The notes below the pieces were generated by a model, which was not told where the DNA came from, made no database searches, and saw nothing but the letters and a program-made list of their open reading frames with translations. The translations under genes were made by a program, and so were the position numbers. Shown in pieces: positions 21,826 through 33,416 of a stretch of DNA of 64,000 bases. Source of the DNA: Nereocystis luetkeana (lineage: Eukaryota; Sar; Phaeophyceae; Laminariales; Laminariaceae); assembly GCA_031213475.1 (NCBI GenBank), contig JARUPZ010000020.1:8235562-8299561 (forward strand), given 5' to 3'. The first letter of the stretch is position 1. Every line of letters starts with the position of its first letter.

Positions 21826-22390
21826 TCGATGCGTGAGAGCGCAACTACATTTCGTGGTGAAGTGGGTGGGCGTCAGGGGGGGGGCAGGGTGTACCGGTAA
21901 TACCGAATAAGGCCTTCTTAGCAAAAAAAAGCATTGCACGTCGTAAAATAAATATTCAACTACAACCACACCAAGTGGAGAAACATCAACAATAATAGCT
22001 GGCGGGAGGGCGGAGGGAAGTATTGAACACACAACAACAGCAACAACAACAACACCATCTGGGGGGGGGGGGACAAATCAACAACATACTACAACACCAT
22101 CAAGCAAGTGCAATCACAAATCATCAACCACAAGCAGCTATTAATAACAACTCAACACAAAATGCTAAAAAGACCAGGTATATACCAGGTAGTAACGAAC
22201 GAAAGGCCACGGCTGCTGTACACCGCCTAAACAGCAGCAGTACGTACCTGGTACCTGGTACCGCAGGTTTTGGGAACTGATCAGGCGGATATCAACCATT
22301 ATGGCACAGTCCCCGTTGCCCTACTTCCATGCCAACATATTCATGTGAAACCCGTACCGTGATCGAGTACAAGTGTTTTGGAGTACTTAC
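21826..22390. other. Non-coding, simple repeats and TA footprints
   Basis: A CAA-rich stretch (about 22026-22052), a G run at about 22061-22071 and several TACCAGGTA motifs (22173-22198, 22246-22261). A CAGCAG/CTGCTG pair is at 22210-22240. No gene seen. Confidence 0.45.
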
Positions 22391-22520
22391 CACGACCAAG
22401 CTCAACGAATTCAACACGGATTTCAGACGCGAACAGAGAAGGATGGTGCCCGCAAATAAGGCACCCCGATAGCCAGCGTCGGTGTCGAAATCGGCGATGA
22501 TTTGGGCGCGCAACGCCAAG
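22391..22520 (-). CDS. Putative internal exon, family not recognised
   Basis: Minus-strand reading LALRAQIIADFDTDAGYRG then ALFAGTILLCSRLK, closing with GTC GTG at a perfect donor gtaagt (exon end 22391, phase 0). A plausible acceptor is attgag just before cttggcg. The open, GC-balanced frame with balanced amino-acid use differs from the repeat DNA around it. There is no ATG start in frame, so it would be internal. I could not find partner exons. It could be chance. Confidence 0.35.
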
Positions 22521-22529
22521 CTCAATCCA

Positions 22530-23744
22530 TACACGGACGCACGATGAACGACGACGAACGAACGGGGGAAGAAACGATAATTAATTAAGCAAAATCAGGT
22601 ACTTGTATGCCTGGATACCTGGCCACTTTTCGGCCAAAATCAGTTACATACTAAGAACAAGTACAAAACACACGCCAGGAGTCCTGCTATTTGCCAGGCT
22701 AACATCGTACCTGATTTTGGCTCGAAGAGGCCAAGGTATACCCGACTTTTGTCTACTCTGTCTAGCTTTCAACCGATTTTGGCCAACTCTGAACCAATCA
22801 GAGAGGCCATACGTTGACCGGTTTTTCTCTGCGTCTGTCTGTGTCTGCGGTCTGCGGTTCCTCGGCTTAAATTCTTGTGCATAAACTATGTTCACGTTCG
22901 TACGCTGATTTCACTTTTTTTTCTTTGGGTTGTATAACGTGCTTCAGTTACTCGTGCCTTTTAGTTGTTGTGATATGTACTCTGTTGTTTCCTATGATCA
23001 CAGAAGTCATATTACAGCACCATGGACACACGAGGGATTTCGTATGCACCGCTCCGCGTCGAGATGGCCTCAGGTTTGGTACGGCAATATAATTTCGTTC
23101 CGAGCAGGCGGTTCCGCGAGGATGATGGAAAAGCTTCAAAGCTGTCAACGGGGGGGGGGCGCCAGAATAGATACTCTTGGCGCTCCGGCGGTGACGAAAC
23201 AAACGAAGTCTGGTGACTCTATGCTGATCCAAGTGGAGCCCGTGGTACCTATACCCTAAATAGAACAAAGCAACTCAGATTTGGGAGTCCAAACGCGTAA
23301 CGTTTGGGCGCTATTTTTGGCACCGCTCGTAGCGCGGGTTTTTTACTTGGTTTTAGTATGCACCTGATTTTGACCTACAGTAAATGGATCAGGTAGACCT
23401 GATTTTGGCCACATCCCTTGTTTAAATACCCTCACGCTCTCAGGGAATGCTCTCGGAATTTTCTTTGCATCCGCAAAGAGGTGCGACCGCTACGAGATAC
23501 GTAGAGAGGGAGACCTGACCTCTGGCTCCTAATTATTTGCATCGTGTTTGCCGGTGAGGTCGTTCAAGGAATACACCACAGCAGTAGTAATCTACTCTAT
23601 AGAGATGTATCTACCAGATTACCAGTGCCGTGTAACACAGATGATGTAACACGACTTCCCACTCCATTTAAGGCCCTCCCATCCATACTCCTGTGTATGC
23701 CAACTGCAATACCAAGCAGGGGTATGATTAGTGGTCCGGTGTTT
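22530..23744. other. Intergenic, nothing recognised
   Basis: No convincing exon, RNA gene or repeat family. A G run of nine lies near 23149. The stretch is unique-looking within the window. Confidence 0.4.
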
Positions 23745-24195
23745 TGTTGCGCGCAGCGCACCAGGCGACGCAAGGCGTGTCGCGCGCCTGCGGCGCGCAA
23801 GCCCCCCGCAGGGCCCCCCCGGGAGGGCCCCCGGAAAACCAGGTAGCAAAGTGCGTTTATACGCCTCCCGAACCTCGAAAAGGCGTGTATCGGGATCAGA
23901 ACCTAAACTTCTTTCGTTCTACTATGGGAAAAGAGCCTAAACAAAAAAAAACGCCTCCGGCGAATTCTAAAAGGGGGCTCATTTTTTCCCCCGCCAAAGG
24001 CGAATTTGAAAAAACAGGGTTTCAATTTTTTCCCGCCTACGGCGAACAAAAAAGGCCGCAACAGCTTTTAGGCATTGCGGGGCAAAAAAATCCGCTCCCA
24101 CAAATGCGTGTTGCGCTCCGCGCAACCCGCCCCTCCGCGGCTGTTGCGGAAAACGGCCCTTATCACCAAAATGTTGGGCCAGCGCAAAGCGCAAC
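23745..24195. mobile_element. M8: element rich in short GC-clamped hairpins
   Basis: Starts ttgttgcgcgcagcgcacc and ends ggccagcgcaaagcgcaac, which are imperfect inverted repeats. The interior has repeated small palindromes of the type ttcgccNNNggcgaa (cgcctccggcgaa, cgccaaaggcgaa, cgcctacggcgaac) between A-rich spacers. Single copy in the window. Composition resembles the hairpin-dense spacers of some algal organelle genomes, so an organelle-derived insertion is an alternative. Confidence 0.45.
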
Positions 24196-24234
24196 AGCTA
24201 CTTTTATACCAGGTACCTGGTACCAAGTAGTGCT

Positions 24235-24415
24235 GTAGTGGTCCCTCTATAGCGCCGATTGAGTAGTGCCGGTTGCTGCCTGTGGCATCGCGCGGAACTG
24301 GTGGGAATAACCGGTGTGGTAGCGTGCGGAGTCATTAGTGCTGGTTGCCGCTACGTATAGTGCAGGTATTTGTTGGCTGGCGCATATCATACCGGCACTA
24401 TAGAGGGACCACTAC
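24235..24415 (+). mobile_element. M3 element, intact ends
   Basis: gtagtggtccctctatag at the left and ctatagagggaccactac at the right are exact inverted repeats. The interior has tagtgccggttgc and ggtgtggtagcgtgcggag motifs shared with 54103-54474. About 181 bp, non-coding. Confidence 0.75.
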
Positions 24416-24842
24416 TGCTGATGTACACATGTGCCAGCCAGGCTACAGGTGGCTCAGGAGTATCAAACCAATCAATTCGCCAATTCACCGCTTCGCGTCC
24501 AATTCCTGCACGAGCAGCACCAGGACTCAGCAGCCCAGCAGGTGTCCAAACACTAATATCATGCAAACATGTACATTCGCATGCCATCAATACCACCCCC
24601 CACACACACACACTACACAGAAGTACAGGACACCTAGAGAAACGAGCCCCGAGAAGTCAGGCTGAGATTCGCAAGGAACCATGACATTCGGAAGCCGTTG
24701 TGCCGAAGTTAGTGGAGAATGCACTCTGCTCCAAATAAGAAATCGAGCCTGAGCGAACGTTCCTATTTCTTACCAGCGGTATACGCCACGCCGTCCGTAA
24801 AAATAAGGATGTCTTGATGTCAATGTGAATGTCCAAGCGGTT

Positions 24843-24992
24843 CTTGTATGCACGGGCACAATGGTAGTATGTAAGCACCCCACACTGATGTACTCGTAAA
24901 CGCAAGGTCTTTCGTTCGTCCTTGTATGCACGGACACAATGGTATTATAGTATGTAGGTGTCCTGCACTCGAAAACGCAAGCTTTTCGTTTG
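24843..24992 (+). repeat. Tandem duplication upstream of the SDR start
   Basis: About 75 bp, running from cttgtatgcacgg(g/a)cacaatgg to cgcaag(g/c)t(c/t)tttcgtt, appears twice in a row ending 50 bases before the SDR ATG. It probably duplicates promoter or 5' UTR sequence. Similar promoter duplications can raise or shift expression, but this is inference. Confidence 0.6.
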
Positions 24993-25044
24993 GCCCCCGG
25001 TTCGCTCGCTCGGCAGGCAGCCTTTGCCGACGCGCACCACCGCG

Positions 25045-25486
25045 ATGTCGGGACGGGTGTGCGTAGTGACCGGGGCTAACGCGGGCATCGGGAAAGCGAC
25101 GGCCACGGCGCTGGCGCAGCAGGGAGCGCACGTCGTGCTCGCGTGCAGGTCCCTGAGCAAGGTGGGTTGTCACTGGTTGTTTCCTCCTACTGTGCGGATG
25201 ATGCCTGCACGGAGTGGGGCACTGCTGCCCATGACGTGGGGGTGGGACGTTTTACGAGGAGTAGGGTAAAGGAGGGTTTGGCCAAGGAGGAAAGTGCAAG
25301 TAGGAGCCTCCAAGAAGGAAAAGTGGGATATTTTTAGTGGACTATTATTGAGTGATGGAAGAGAAGCTACTACTGCCGCTGCGGTATTTACGAGATAGTC
25401 GATTCAATTCGGAATGGTGTATGTCTGATATATTGTCGGAGGGGAGCACACACAATGCGTGAGGTACATTGCGGTTCAGTTGTTGC

Positions 25487-25518
<32 letters not shown>

Positions 25519-28500
25519 TCGTTGTTGTTGTTGTTGTTGTTGTTGTTGCTGTTGTTTTCGTTGTTGTTGTTGTTGTTGTTGTTGTTTTCGTTGTTGTTGT
25601 TGGTGGTGGTGGTGTTGGTGGTGGTGTTGCTGTTGCTGCAGTTGCTGCTGTTGAAAGCGCACAGTACAATTAGTACCACGCTCGCGTCGTACACAATCTC
25701 CTTGCACTGATGCACAGCCGTTCGGTTCCTGAAACTTGCCACCGGTCTACCCCAATCGGTGGCAGATGCTGCCATCCGTAATCCGTCATGCAGTCGTCAT
25801 TGTTCTCCTGTGTTGAGTCCCGAAATGCCCCCCCTTTTGTTGAAGCGCGGAGTGTTCGTATAGCAGACTTTGCTGCTGCTGCTGCTGCTCCTGCTGGCCG
25901 CTGTTGATGATAGTGATGTCCAAAGTCTAGTCTAATGATGCCAACGCAAAATCGCGACATCGACATCGACCTCGATTTTAGCCCCCCGCCCTCCCACTTT
26001 ACCACGCCACCTGCAGGGCGAAGCCGCTTGCGCGGACATCCGCCGGAAAGTGCCGGGGGCGGCGGTGGAGACCCTTCCGCTCGACTTGGAAAGCATCGAG
26101 AGCATACGCGGCTTCGTGAAGAGCTTCCGCCAGACTTCCCTCCCTCTGCACGTTCTCATCAACAATGCTGGTTAGTGGGAGCGGTTGGGTGGATGAGTGA
26201 GTAGGTGGGTGGGCGCTGGGGGTTTTCACCCCGCTGTGCTGTTGCTTGCAAGTGGATGGGTTGCCGCTGATGGTTTCCACCTCTCTCTGCTGTTGTTTGC
26301 AAGGCTTGGATTCACCTGGCTTGAGCTAGGCTTCCAATCAGTTGCAGCGTGAGTACTTGCAGTGCCCTCTCGCTTGTTTCGCTGATAGCGACGACCTTTT
26401 TCGTTCGGACTTTCTGCTGTTCGAGGAAATGTTTCTCTCATGATTTGCTAACCACGAGCCATCTGCGGAACACGGACAGGGTGTATCCTTGAGGCCCTTC
26501 GGAGTAGGGGGGCGTCTCCCCCACATGCCTACGGCTTGAGGACGCTGCCACTAGAGTGCCAAAAACCACCAAACCTGTTTTACCACATGTCACCGGGCGT
26601 TGGCGAAGAGACACTCAAGGGATGGGACCCGCTCCCCTCGGGCGGCAGTTACTGGTCCTACTTAGAAAGAGGCGGCAATCGAGCTGGTGGATCTCACACT
26701 TCCAGCCATATGTCTGTGTAGCGAGGCTTGGCTTCTCGGTTTACTACTGACTTCGTGCCGAAAAACGATGGAAAGCTTCCACACGTCGGGCAGGTCATCT
26801 ACAGATATACCATCTACATATATATCATCTACATATAGATCAACTACAGATATATCATCTACAGATAGATCATCTAGACCCTAGCCTACCGTTATGATGT
26901 GCTGTGCAGGGTACGCATGATACAGATGCAACCCGGAAATCCTGTCTTCAAGCATATGCACATTTTACAGCTCCCATGCGGCAATTCGTTCAGACCAAAG
27001 ATTGTATGAATTTACGAAGTACGGGGGAGAGGGAATGATTGCCATGATGGTTGTGTTGTACAACTGGATATGGCAAACGTGTACGCACCTAGGAGGTGGA
27101 GAGAAGGGAGTAGTATTACGGGGGACCATAGTTAACAGGACCAAATATTGTTAGCAAAAATGGTGAAATATATAGTTTTTTATGTATACCATAGGTCCTA
27201 TTAACTATGGTCCCCCGTAATAGTAAACTTCTTCAAGAAAGGAGATAAGGCTGACCTGTGGAACTGAAGAGGGATAACGCTATTAAGCGCAGTAGCGAAA
27301 ACATTTTGTAAGATTTTTGAACGACAGAATGGGGACTGTGATGGAGAAGCAAGACAAAATAAGCGAAGGGCAAGCAGGGTTTAGGCCAAACCGTGGTTGC
27401 GTAGACCTTGCGTACTCATTAGGTAAGATACTCCTAGGTAGGAAAGACGCGGGGCTCGCAGCATACTGTTTCTTTCTAGATTAACAGAAGGCCTACGACA
27501 CAATATGGAGGAATGGACTGTGGAAAAAGCTGTGGGAAATAGGGATCAGAGGAAAGATGTGGAGAATGATGAAAAATATGACGGAATGTGCGAGAAGTGC
27601 TGTGATGCTGGACAGGGAAATTTCGAAGTATATTGATATTTTTCAAGGAGTTGCACAGGGATGTATGTTATCACGTCATGTATTCAAGATATATATATAT
27701 ATATATATATAATTTATCTGATGGTAGCAGTCGAAGCAGCAAAGCAGGGAGTCACGGTGGGGGAAGATACGGTGTCGGGATTGATGTTTGCAGATGACTT
27801 CGTGGGGATATCAGAAACACCGAAGGGCTGTAGAAACAAATGGCGGAGGCGGTAGACTAGGAAATGGAGGGTGACGGCGAACGTCAAGAAGTACGCGTTA
27901 GGTGTATGTATTGAAGATAAGGTGAACCCGGTAATTTCAGTTGGGAGAACATGAATTGCCGATCGTAGACCTGTGTACGTACCTTGGCGTAGATATATAC
28001 AAAGACTGCTCCTGGGATATAAGCGTAGCTAAAGCAATAGGGAAAGGTAAATCACACATAGGCAAGATGGATGCAATCCTAGCAGACTCGCGCCATGACA
28101 CTACAGTAGGATCAAGAGATATGTCCTGATGAACGTGATAGTACCAAAGCTAGAATATGCTGGAGAAGTATGGGAAGGAAACGCGAAGTTCGTCAAATAG
28201 TTGGAAACAGTACAGATGACAGCAGCTAAACAAATTCTAAGAGTCTCAAATACGACTAGTAGTACAGCGTTAAGGACAGAACTGGGAATGTACCCACTCA
28301 AGCAAGTAGAGACGTGAGAAAGTTGAAATGGCAATTCGTATAAAGTAAGGAACATGCCGAAAAGAGGTTGCCAGCCATAGTTGATAGAGATGTATGGGAG
28401 AGTGTAACAATAGGGCGAGCTGGAATGAGGTGGGGTAGGGTATTAATAGTTGAAAAGTATGGAAGGATATAGTGATTTAGTACAAGAATACATGATGTCA

Positions 28501-31500
28501 GCAAATAACTTCTTCGGGAGGTACAGGGCATAAGTAGAAGAAGATACAGAAAAAAGGGAAAGGCTAGCTCCAAGAAATAAGGTGAAATCGGAGAAACACT
28601 TAGAGACATAAGGGAAGCGATATGAATGAAAACGTATGCACGGCCTACCGAGTTGGCGAAAACGCTGAAACTGCGATTTCGTGTAGGTGACCTAGATCTG
28701 CCAGAAAGAAGAAAGAGGTATACCACTAGCTGGGGAGAGGAGGAAGTAGATGCATAGATGTGCCCGTGTGGCAAAGCAGCAGAGAGTAGAACTCACATAT
28801 TACGGGGGGCCGGGGCCGTAGTTATTGGAACCTATGGTATACATAAAAAAAAAACTATCTATTTAACCATTTTTACTATTACGGGGGACCATAGTTAATA
28901 GGACCAAATATTGTTGGTAAAAATGGTCAAATATATAGCTTTTAATGTATACCACAGGTCCTATGAACTATGGTCCCCCGTAATAACAATATTGGATCCT
29001 ATTAACTACGGTCCCACGTAATAGTAGGATAATGTGAAATGTAAAAGGAGGAACGGGATGTGTCAGAAGAGATGAGGGAAAGAGACGAATGTGACATGGA
29101 GGAGTTTTAGACACCATTACGGGGGGGCATAGTAAATAGGATCTACGGTACACATAAAAAACTATATATTTCCTAATTTTTACCTACACTATTTTGGTTC
29201 TATTTACTATGGCCCCCCGTAATAGATAGCAGCGAGACACGATCGCTGTCCTAGGAGATAGGCGGTGGCCACAGGCACCGAAACAGGAGGGGGATAATAA
29301 GATTTGCAAAAAAAATCTATGTAGTATATGGAAACAACGTAATGAGCGCCCAAATGTTGGAGGTGTCTCTATTAGGAGCGGGAACGGTGCTCCATCTCGA
29401 AAGGGATGCGTGGTCAATGGTGTAATGACTAAGGCAAGCTGCAAATGAGTACCCCCCCCCCCCGATACCTATTTTACATAGGTTGGGTTGGCGTCGGTTG
29501 GCAATGACACTGTAAAACATGCCGCTCACTACGTGAGCTAGCCAACCAGGGTACCGTTTTTTTGTTTTTTTTTTGCGGTCGCCCACAGCTGGTTGTCGAG
29601 TTGGATCATTTTTGTGCGAGGCAAAGAACCTTTACTTCGCACAATTGGGAATGACCGTATCACGTAGTGTTCAAGGTAAGGCACCCAAGAGGCAGTTACA
29701 TAGTGCTCCCATTGCTGTCTCTGGAAATGCCTACACCGGAAATTAAATCAACTCATTGAAGCTGTCGTCCATATGCAAGTCCGCCTCAAAAGCGGTTCTT
29801 AGTAGGATGCAGCTCACCCTTCATGCGACTCGCCAGACACCTCACGGTGCTTCGCGCTTGGTGCAAGCAATGTCTACCTGTTCGGTGAAAACCCGACATG
29901 CTCCGTCCCGGCATTGTAGGGATGCGAGGGTCTATGGTCATACGAATACGGTCATGCATGAGATCGAATACATCTCTCCTATTGAGTACACCCCCCCCCC
30001 TCCCCCCATGCGGCACCACGAGCTACATACCATACAGAACAGGAACCCCTCTTCCCTGACAAGCGTAAATCATGCAGTGGTGATCGGTGACCTGTCCGAC
30101 GTCTGCAAGCTTTGAAAGCATCGCGGGGGGCTCCGGTGTCATCGTGTCTGCTGCGCGACCGAGCGAGCGGCCATAGGGTTGGATAGAACCAGCGGTAGCA
30201 TAACTCTTCATCATTCTTACTTGCCAAACGCTATGCACAGCGGGTACTGGCACCCAAATGCCATGGTAAGCATGGCAGCAAGCGCACCCCGTTTTCTGAA
30301 CAGCAGTGTTTACGACTTGGCCCAACTGGGACAAAATGATTGAAAGTCCACACTAACTTCTCATGACATCCTAGAACGTTCCGAGAAAATTCTCAGGCTG
30401 TCGGAGTTCGGCTAGATTTATGATTTGAATTCAATTGTACCAGTCCAAACATTCCTTCGAAGCTGGGCCAAATTAGATACAGCCCTCTTTCAGCGACATC
30501 AGGAGTCAATTTGCTCTTCCTACTATTAATACCGCTGTGTTTCACGTATTGGCGCCTGATTACGTATTCCCCGGTCAAATCAACCCGCCGCATCGCGCTT
30601 GCTTCCCCCTCCTGGCTTAATTTACCGCGATCGAATTTTCTGAACGGCGCGAAGGAATAATTCCGGGAAAGCCAGCATCGGTGCGCGGTATGGAGAAGAG
30701 CATGGTCGTCAACCACCTTGGCCCGTTCCTCCTCACCAGCCTCTTGCTCCCGGATTTGCGAAGAAGTTCTTCTTCATCCCCCTCCATCTCCCCCCCCTCC
30801 ACTTCCGCCTTCTCCTCCTCCTCCCCCTCTTCCTCCGCCCCCGTCGCTGGCGCCGGTGCAAGTGCCGAGCGAGACCCCACCCCCCCCACCCCTACTCCTG
30901 GGAAGACGCCCCCGGCCTCAAGAATAGTCAACGTCGCCTCCAGACTGGAAAAGCGGGGACGTCTCCCAGCGGTGACAGCAGAAGGCGGCGGATTGCCCCC
31001 GGGGACGCATTGGTTCGAGCCCCCCCCCGGCAAGCACGACGCATTTCAACTGTACGGATCGTCTAAGCTCTGCAATCTGTTGTTCACGTTTGAATTGCAG
31101 CGGCGGCTCTCCGCCGCGGCCGCGGCCCAGACCGACGTGACCCCGGGGACGGTGATGGTGCCCCCCCGGGCTATCGATGGAGGCGTTATAGTGAGTGCTG
31201 TCACCCCGGGGGTCGTGAACACCGCGCTCGGGGACGGCACCGTCAACCCTTGGGTTGCGTGGGCGGCCGCGCCGCTGAAAATGTTGTTCATGAGGGACGC
31301 GGCGAAGGGGGCGGAGACCGTCGTGTGGGCCGCTACGTCGCGGAAGGCGGAGGAATTAGCAGCAGCAGGAGAAGGCGGAGGAGGAGGTGGGGGAGGAGGG
31401 GGAAACGGGGGGGGGGGAGGGGGAGAAGGAGAAGGAGGAGGACAAGCCGGGAAAGGAGGGTGCGGGGGAGGAGGGGCAGAAAAAGCAGGGGGAGGGGGGA

Positions 31501-31658
31501 GGGGCGGAGGGGGAGGAAGAAGAGGAAGAGGGATGTTTTTTGGTGACATGAAGGAAGTGCCGTGCAGCGACGCTGCGAAGGATGAAAGTTTGGCGGCAAG
31601 GCTGTGGGAGGCGTCGGAAGCGGCGTCGGGGTTAGAGGAGAGCGAGCGGTGGGCGTGA
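25045..31658 (+). CDS. Short-chain dehydrogenase/reductase, retinol-dehydrogenase-like, three exons
   Basis: Join 25045-25161, 26017-26170, 30655-31658: 425 codons with the stop, 424 aa. Donors are AAG|gtgggt and CTG|gttagt, acceptors ctgcag and gcgaag. Seen: the nucleotide-binding TGANAGIG at 9-16, LDLES near 61-65, NNAG at 88-91 (split by intron 2), VNHLG at 109-113, the active-site Ser in VNVAS (186), catalytic YGSSK (224-228) and TPGVV near 274. A C-terminal MFFGDMKEV plus AARLWEAS segment is typical of RDH11-14/WWOX-type enzymes. These reduce or oxidise retinoid or lipid carbonyls with NADP(H); the substrate here is unknown. Oddities are a Ser/Pro-rich insert at about 127-179 and a Gly-rich insert at about 329-381, both low complexity. 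An in-frame ATG at 24958 would add 29 basic residues. It is cytosolic unless that extension is a targeting peptide. Confidence 0.9.
25476..25650. repeat. GTT/GTTG trinucleotide tract in SDR intron 1
   Basis: Long imperfect (GTT)n with ttttc interruptions, grading into GGT and GCT triplets. Open frames over it are artefacts of the triplet. Intron 1 is 25162-26016. Confidence 0.85.
26171..27115. other. Start of SDR intron 2
   Basis: The first 0.9 kb of the 4484-bp intron. It contains a degenerate 15-16 bp tandem repeat around atcatctacagatat (about 26795-26877). No exon is recognisable between NNAG and the third exon, and the reading frame joins without one. Confidence 0.6.
27116..27220. mobile_element. 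M1 MITE
   Basis: 105 bp, TTACGGGGGACCATAGTTAA at the left, matching right end, TA on both sides. It lies immediately upstream of the truncated LINE in SDR intron 2. Confidence 0.85.
28800..29021. mobile_element. M1 MITE containing another M1
   Basis: The outer copy runs 28800-28878 and resumes at 28986, ending ggtcccacgtaa. The inner intact copy is 28879-28983. The host sequence ttttactaacaatatt, known from other copies, is cut exactly at its TA, which is duplicated on both sides (28877-28878 and 28984-28985). This proves element ends and TA target duplication. Confidence 0.9.
28879..28983. mobile_element. M1 MITE, inner nested copy
   Basis: 105 bp, inserted into the outer M1 copy at a TA. 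Its ends TTACGGGGG and CCCCCGTAA are intact. Confidence 0.9.
29117..29222. mobile_element. M1 MITE
   Basis: TTACGGGGGGGCATAGTAAA at the left, ggccccccgtaa at the right, followed by TA; the left duplication reads CA. It belongs to the same slightly diverged subtype (catagtaaataggatct) as 60363-60467. Confidence 0.8.
29468..30010 (+). mobile_element. Repeat A, near full-length copy
   Basis: Starts tattttacataggttggg directly after the LINE poly-C end and closes with its own C run (about 29989-30007). Colinear with 2604-3155. LINE and A read as one head-to-tail unit in SDR intron 2. Confidence 0.7.
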
Positions 31659-32922
31659 GCGGCCGTTCGTGTTTTCCCATATTTGTTTTCGACTGGTAGC
31701 GGTCACCTGTGGTGTCTACTCGTTATTGGTATTACATTTTGCTGTGTATGCACGCCGAAGAGAGGTTCGGTTTTGCGGCGGATATACGCACGCCTACGAA
31801 GCATGCGTGAATGGTAGTTGCGTTGTTGTGCTTCCAGGCATCCCGATTGGCGCTTGCCCCAAGGTTCATTTCTGGATTTTGTGTGCGTTTCTTTGTGGTT
31901 GGAGATGTGTTGGTGCTTGCTGTTATTGATGATATGAAAAGCTCGTGGTTATCAAAGATGCTACCACTTTGGCCGGTAATATAATCGCATTTTTTAGTAT
32001 AGTGTGAACGTGAAATTGGGATTATATTTTCGGCGGGAGTGGTGAAGTGGTGAATGGGAGACCGGTCTTTTTGAGCTCGTCAAGGCCTCTTTGAGCCTTA
32101 AGATGACGTAGTTTTAGTGTATGTAGGGGGCGGCCAATCAAGGAGCCAAACCGGCTTTCTTAACTTTTAGTACTGCACTGTACCGGAACATGCATCTGAC
32201 TCTAATTCCAAGTAATATGTCCTCACAACGGGAGCGCAGCCCTAAAAACGGGTTAGTCTATTATTTATTATTTAGATCATGGCATCTTCGGTCTTTGGGG
32301 GCTATCAGAACACGGCAGGCACGAAAAGACCGTTTCGTGATGAAATATGTCGTCAGTCGTCCTGCAGTAGTATGAGTAGGGCTAGCTGCCGCGTGCTGCA
32401 TGGCATGTAGATGCATGTATGCATGTAGATGCATGTATGCGTGCATTGGCCTTGGGGCTTTGGGTGGCCCGGAGGACTCGGGCACGACCGGATGAATCCC
32501 CCCCCCGCCCCCCCGGTGGCCTTTCTGGCCATCTATGTGATTGGTTTTGCCCAAATTTGAGTTTTGCTTTTTGCTGTTCGGACTGTTGGGTAGTGATGTA
32601 GCAATTCTCGGTGCGCATACTTCTGTGTGTAGATATATATTATACTGCTTGTAACAACAGCAGCAGCAGTGAACGCACCAACTCTGCCGATGGGGAAGCC
32701 CCCACCCCACACGCTTATTTCTTCGTGACGTGTTTGGCCTCTATTGCACACGGACGAGAGGAGCCGATACCAGGGTACAGGGTAGGGTCCCGTGTCCGGT
32801 GTGAGGACGGATACGGCCCGCTTCGAAAGGGTACGACTCTATACTCTACAGACAGATATACTGTTATGTATGAATGCGTATGGGTATGCATGCGTGTGTA
32901 CGTACTTACACCCTCGTTGTTA
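31659..32922. other. SDR 3' flank
   Basis: Presumed 3' UTR and intergenic DNA. A degenerate M2 copy is at about 32160-32262. ATGCATGTA-type repeats (about 32397-32440) follow. No gene supported. Confidence 0.45.
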
Positions 32923-33027
32923 TTACGGGGTACCATAGTTAATAGGACCAAATATTGTGAGTACAAACGGTTAAATATATACGTTTTTATGTGTACCACA
33001 GGTCCTATTAACTATGGTCCCCCGTAA
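32923..33027. mobile_element. M1 MITE
   Basis: 105 bp, TA on both sides, TTACGGGGTACC at the left (one change), cccccgtaa at the right. Confidence 0.85.
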
Positions 33028-33416
33028 TAGTGTACACACTCGTTGTTCTCAACAGTGGTTATAGTATTATTATATTAAAGTTAGTGTACCATCGTACGTA
33101 TTCATAGTGGTAGTGAGTGTGGTATAATACTGCTGCTGGTATACGCGTGCTTGGCATTGTACCGGACCGGCATACGAGTGCCAGGTACCAGGGTATGAGA
33201 TATTTTTATTTTTGTTTTTTGGTAATGCAGGCGCCGAAAGATCATCCAGTGTCGTATTCCAGGTATATATATGATATGTACTGGCGCCCGTCAGGCAACA
33301 ATGTTGATGTTTTGCCTCATATACTTTGCTTCGTCCCCGACTTATAGGATGACTCTGACTCGTACGTGGGCGGTGGCGTCGTTTTTCCAATCTATATACC
33401 TGGTATAATATCAGTA

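Larger units (their letters stand above)
27223..29467 (+). pseudogene. 5'-truncated LINE (L2) in SDR intron 2
   Basis: Sense to the gene. Frame-broken reverse transcriptase: the region near 27241-27500 corresponds to [14 protein letters not shown] and a GFRPNR-like segment. 27720-27830 holds [14 protein letters not shown] with the catalytic FADD. 27941-28129 matches the L1 thumb ([12 protein letters not shown]). The C-terminal zinc-knuckle region near 28750-29100 is split by MITEs. It ends at about 29446 and runs into poly-C (29452-29463). Dead copy, diverged from L1, carrying three M1 insertions. Confidence 0.8.

Noticed and set aside
25345-25707. Gln-, Thr- and Asn-rich frames over 25.4-25.7 kb
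   Set aside because: GTT microsatellite read in three frames, within SDR intron 1.
31046-31549. Pro-rich 167-codon frame on minus
   Set aside because: Complement of the Gly-rich and SDR coding sequence of exon 3.
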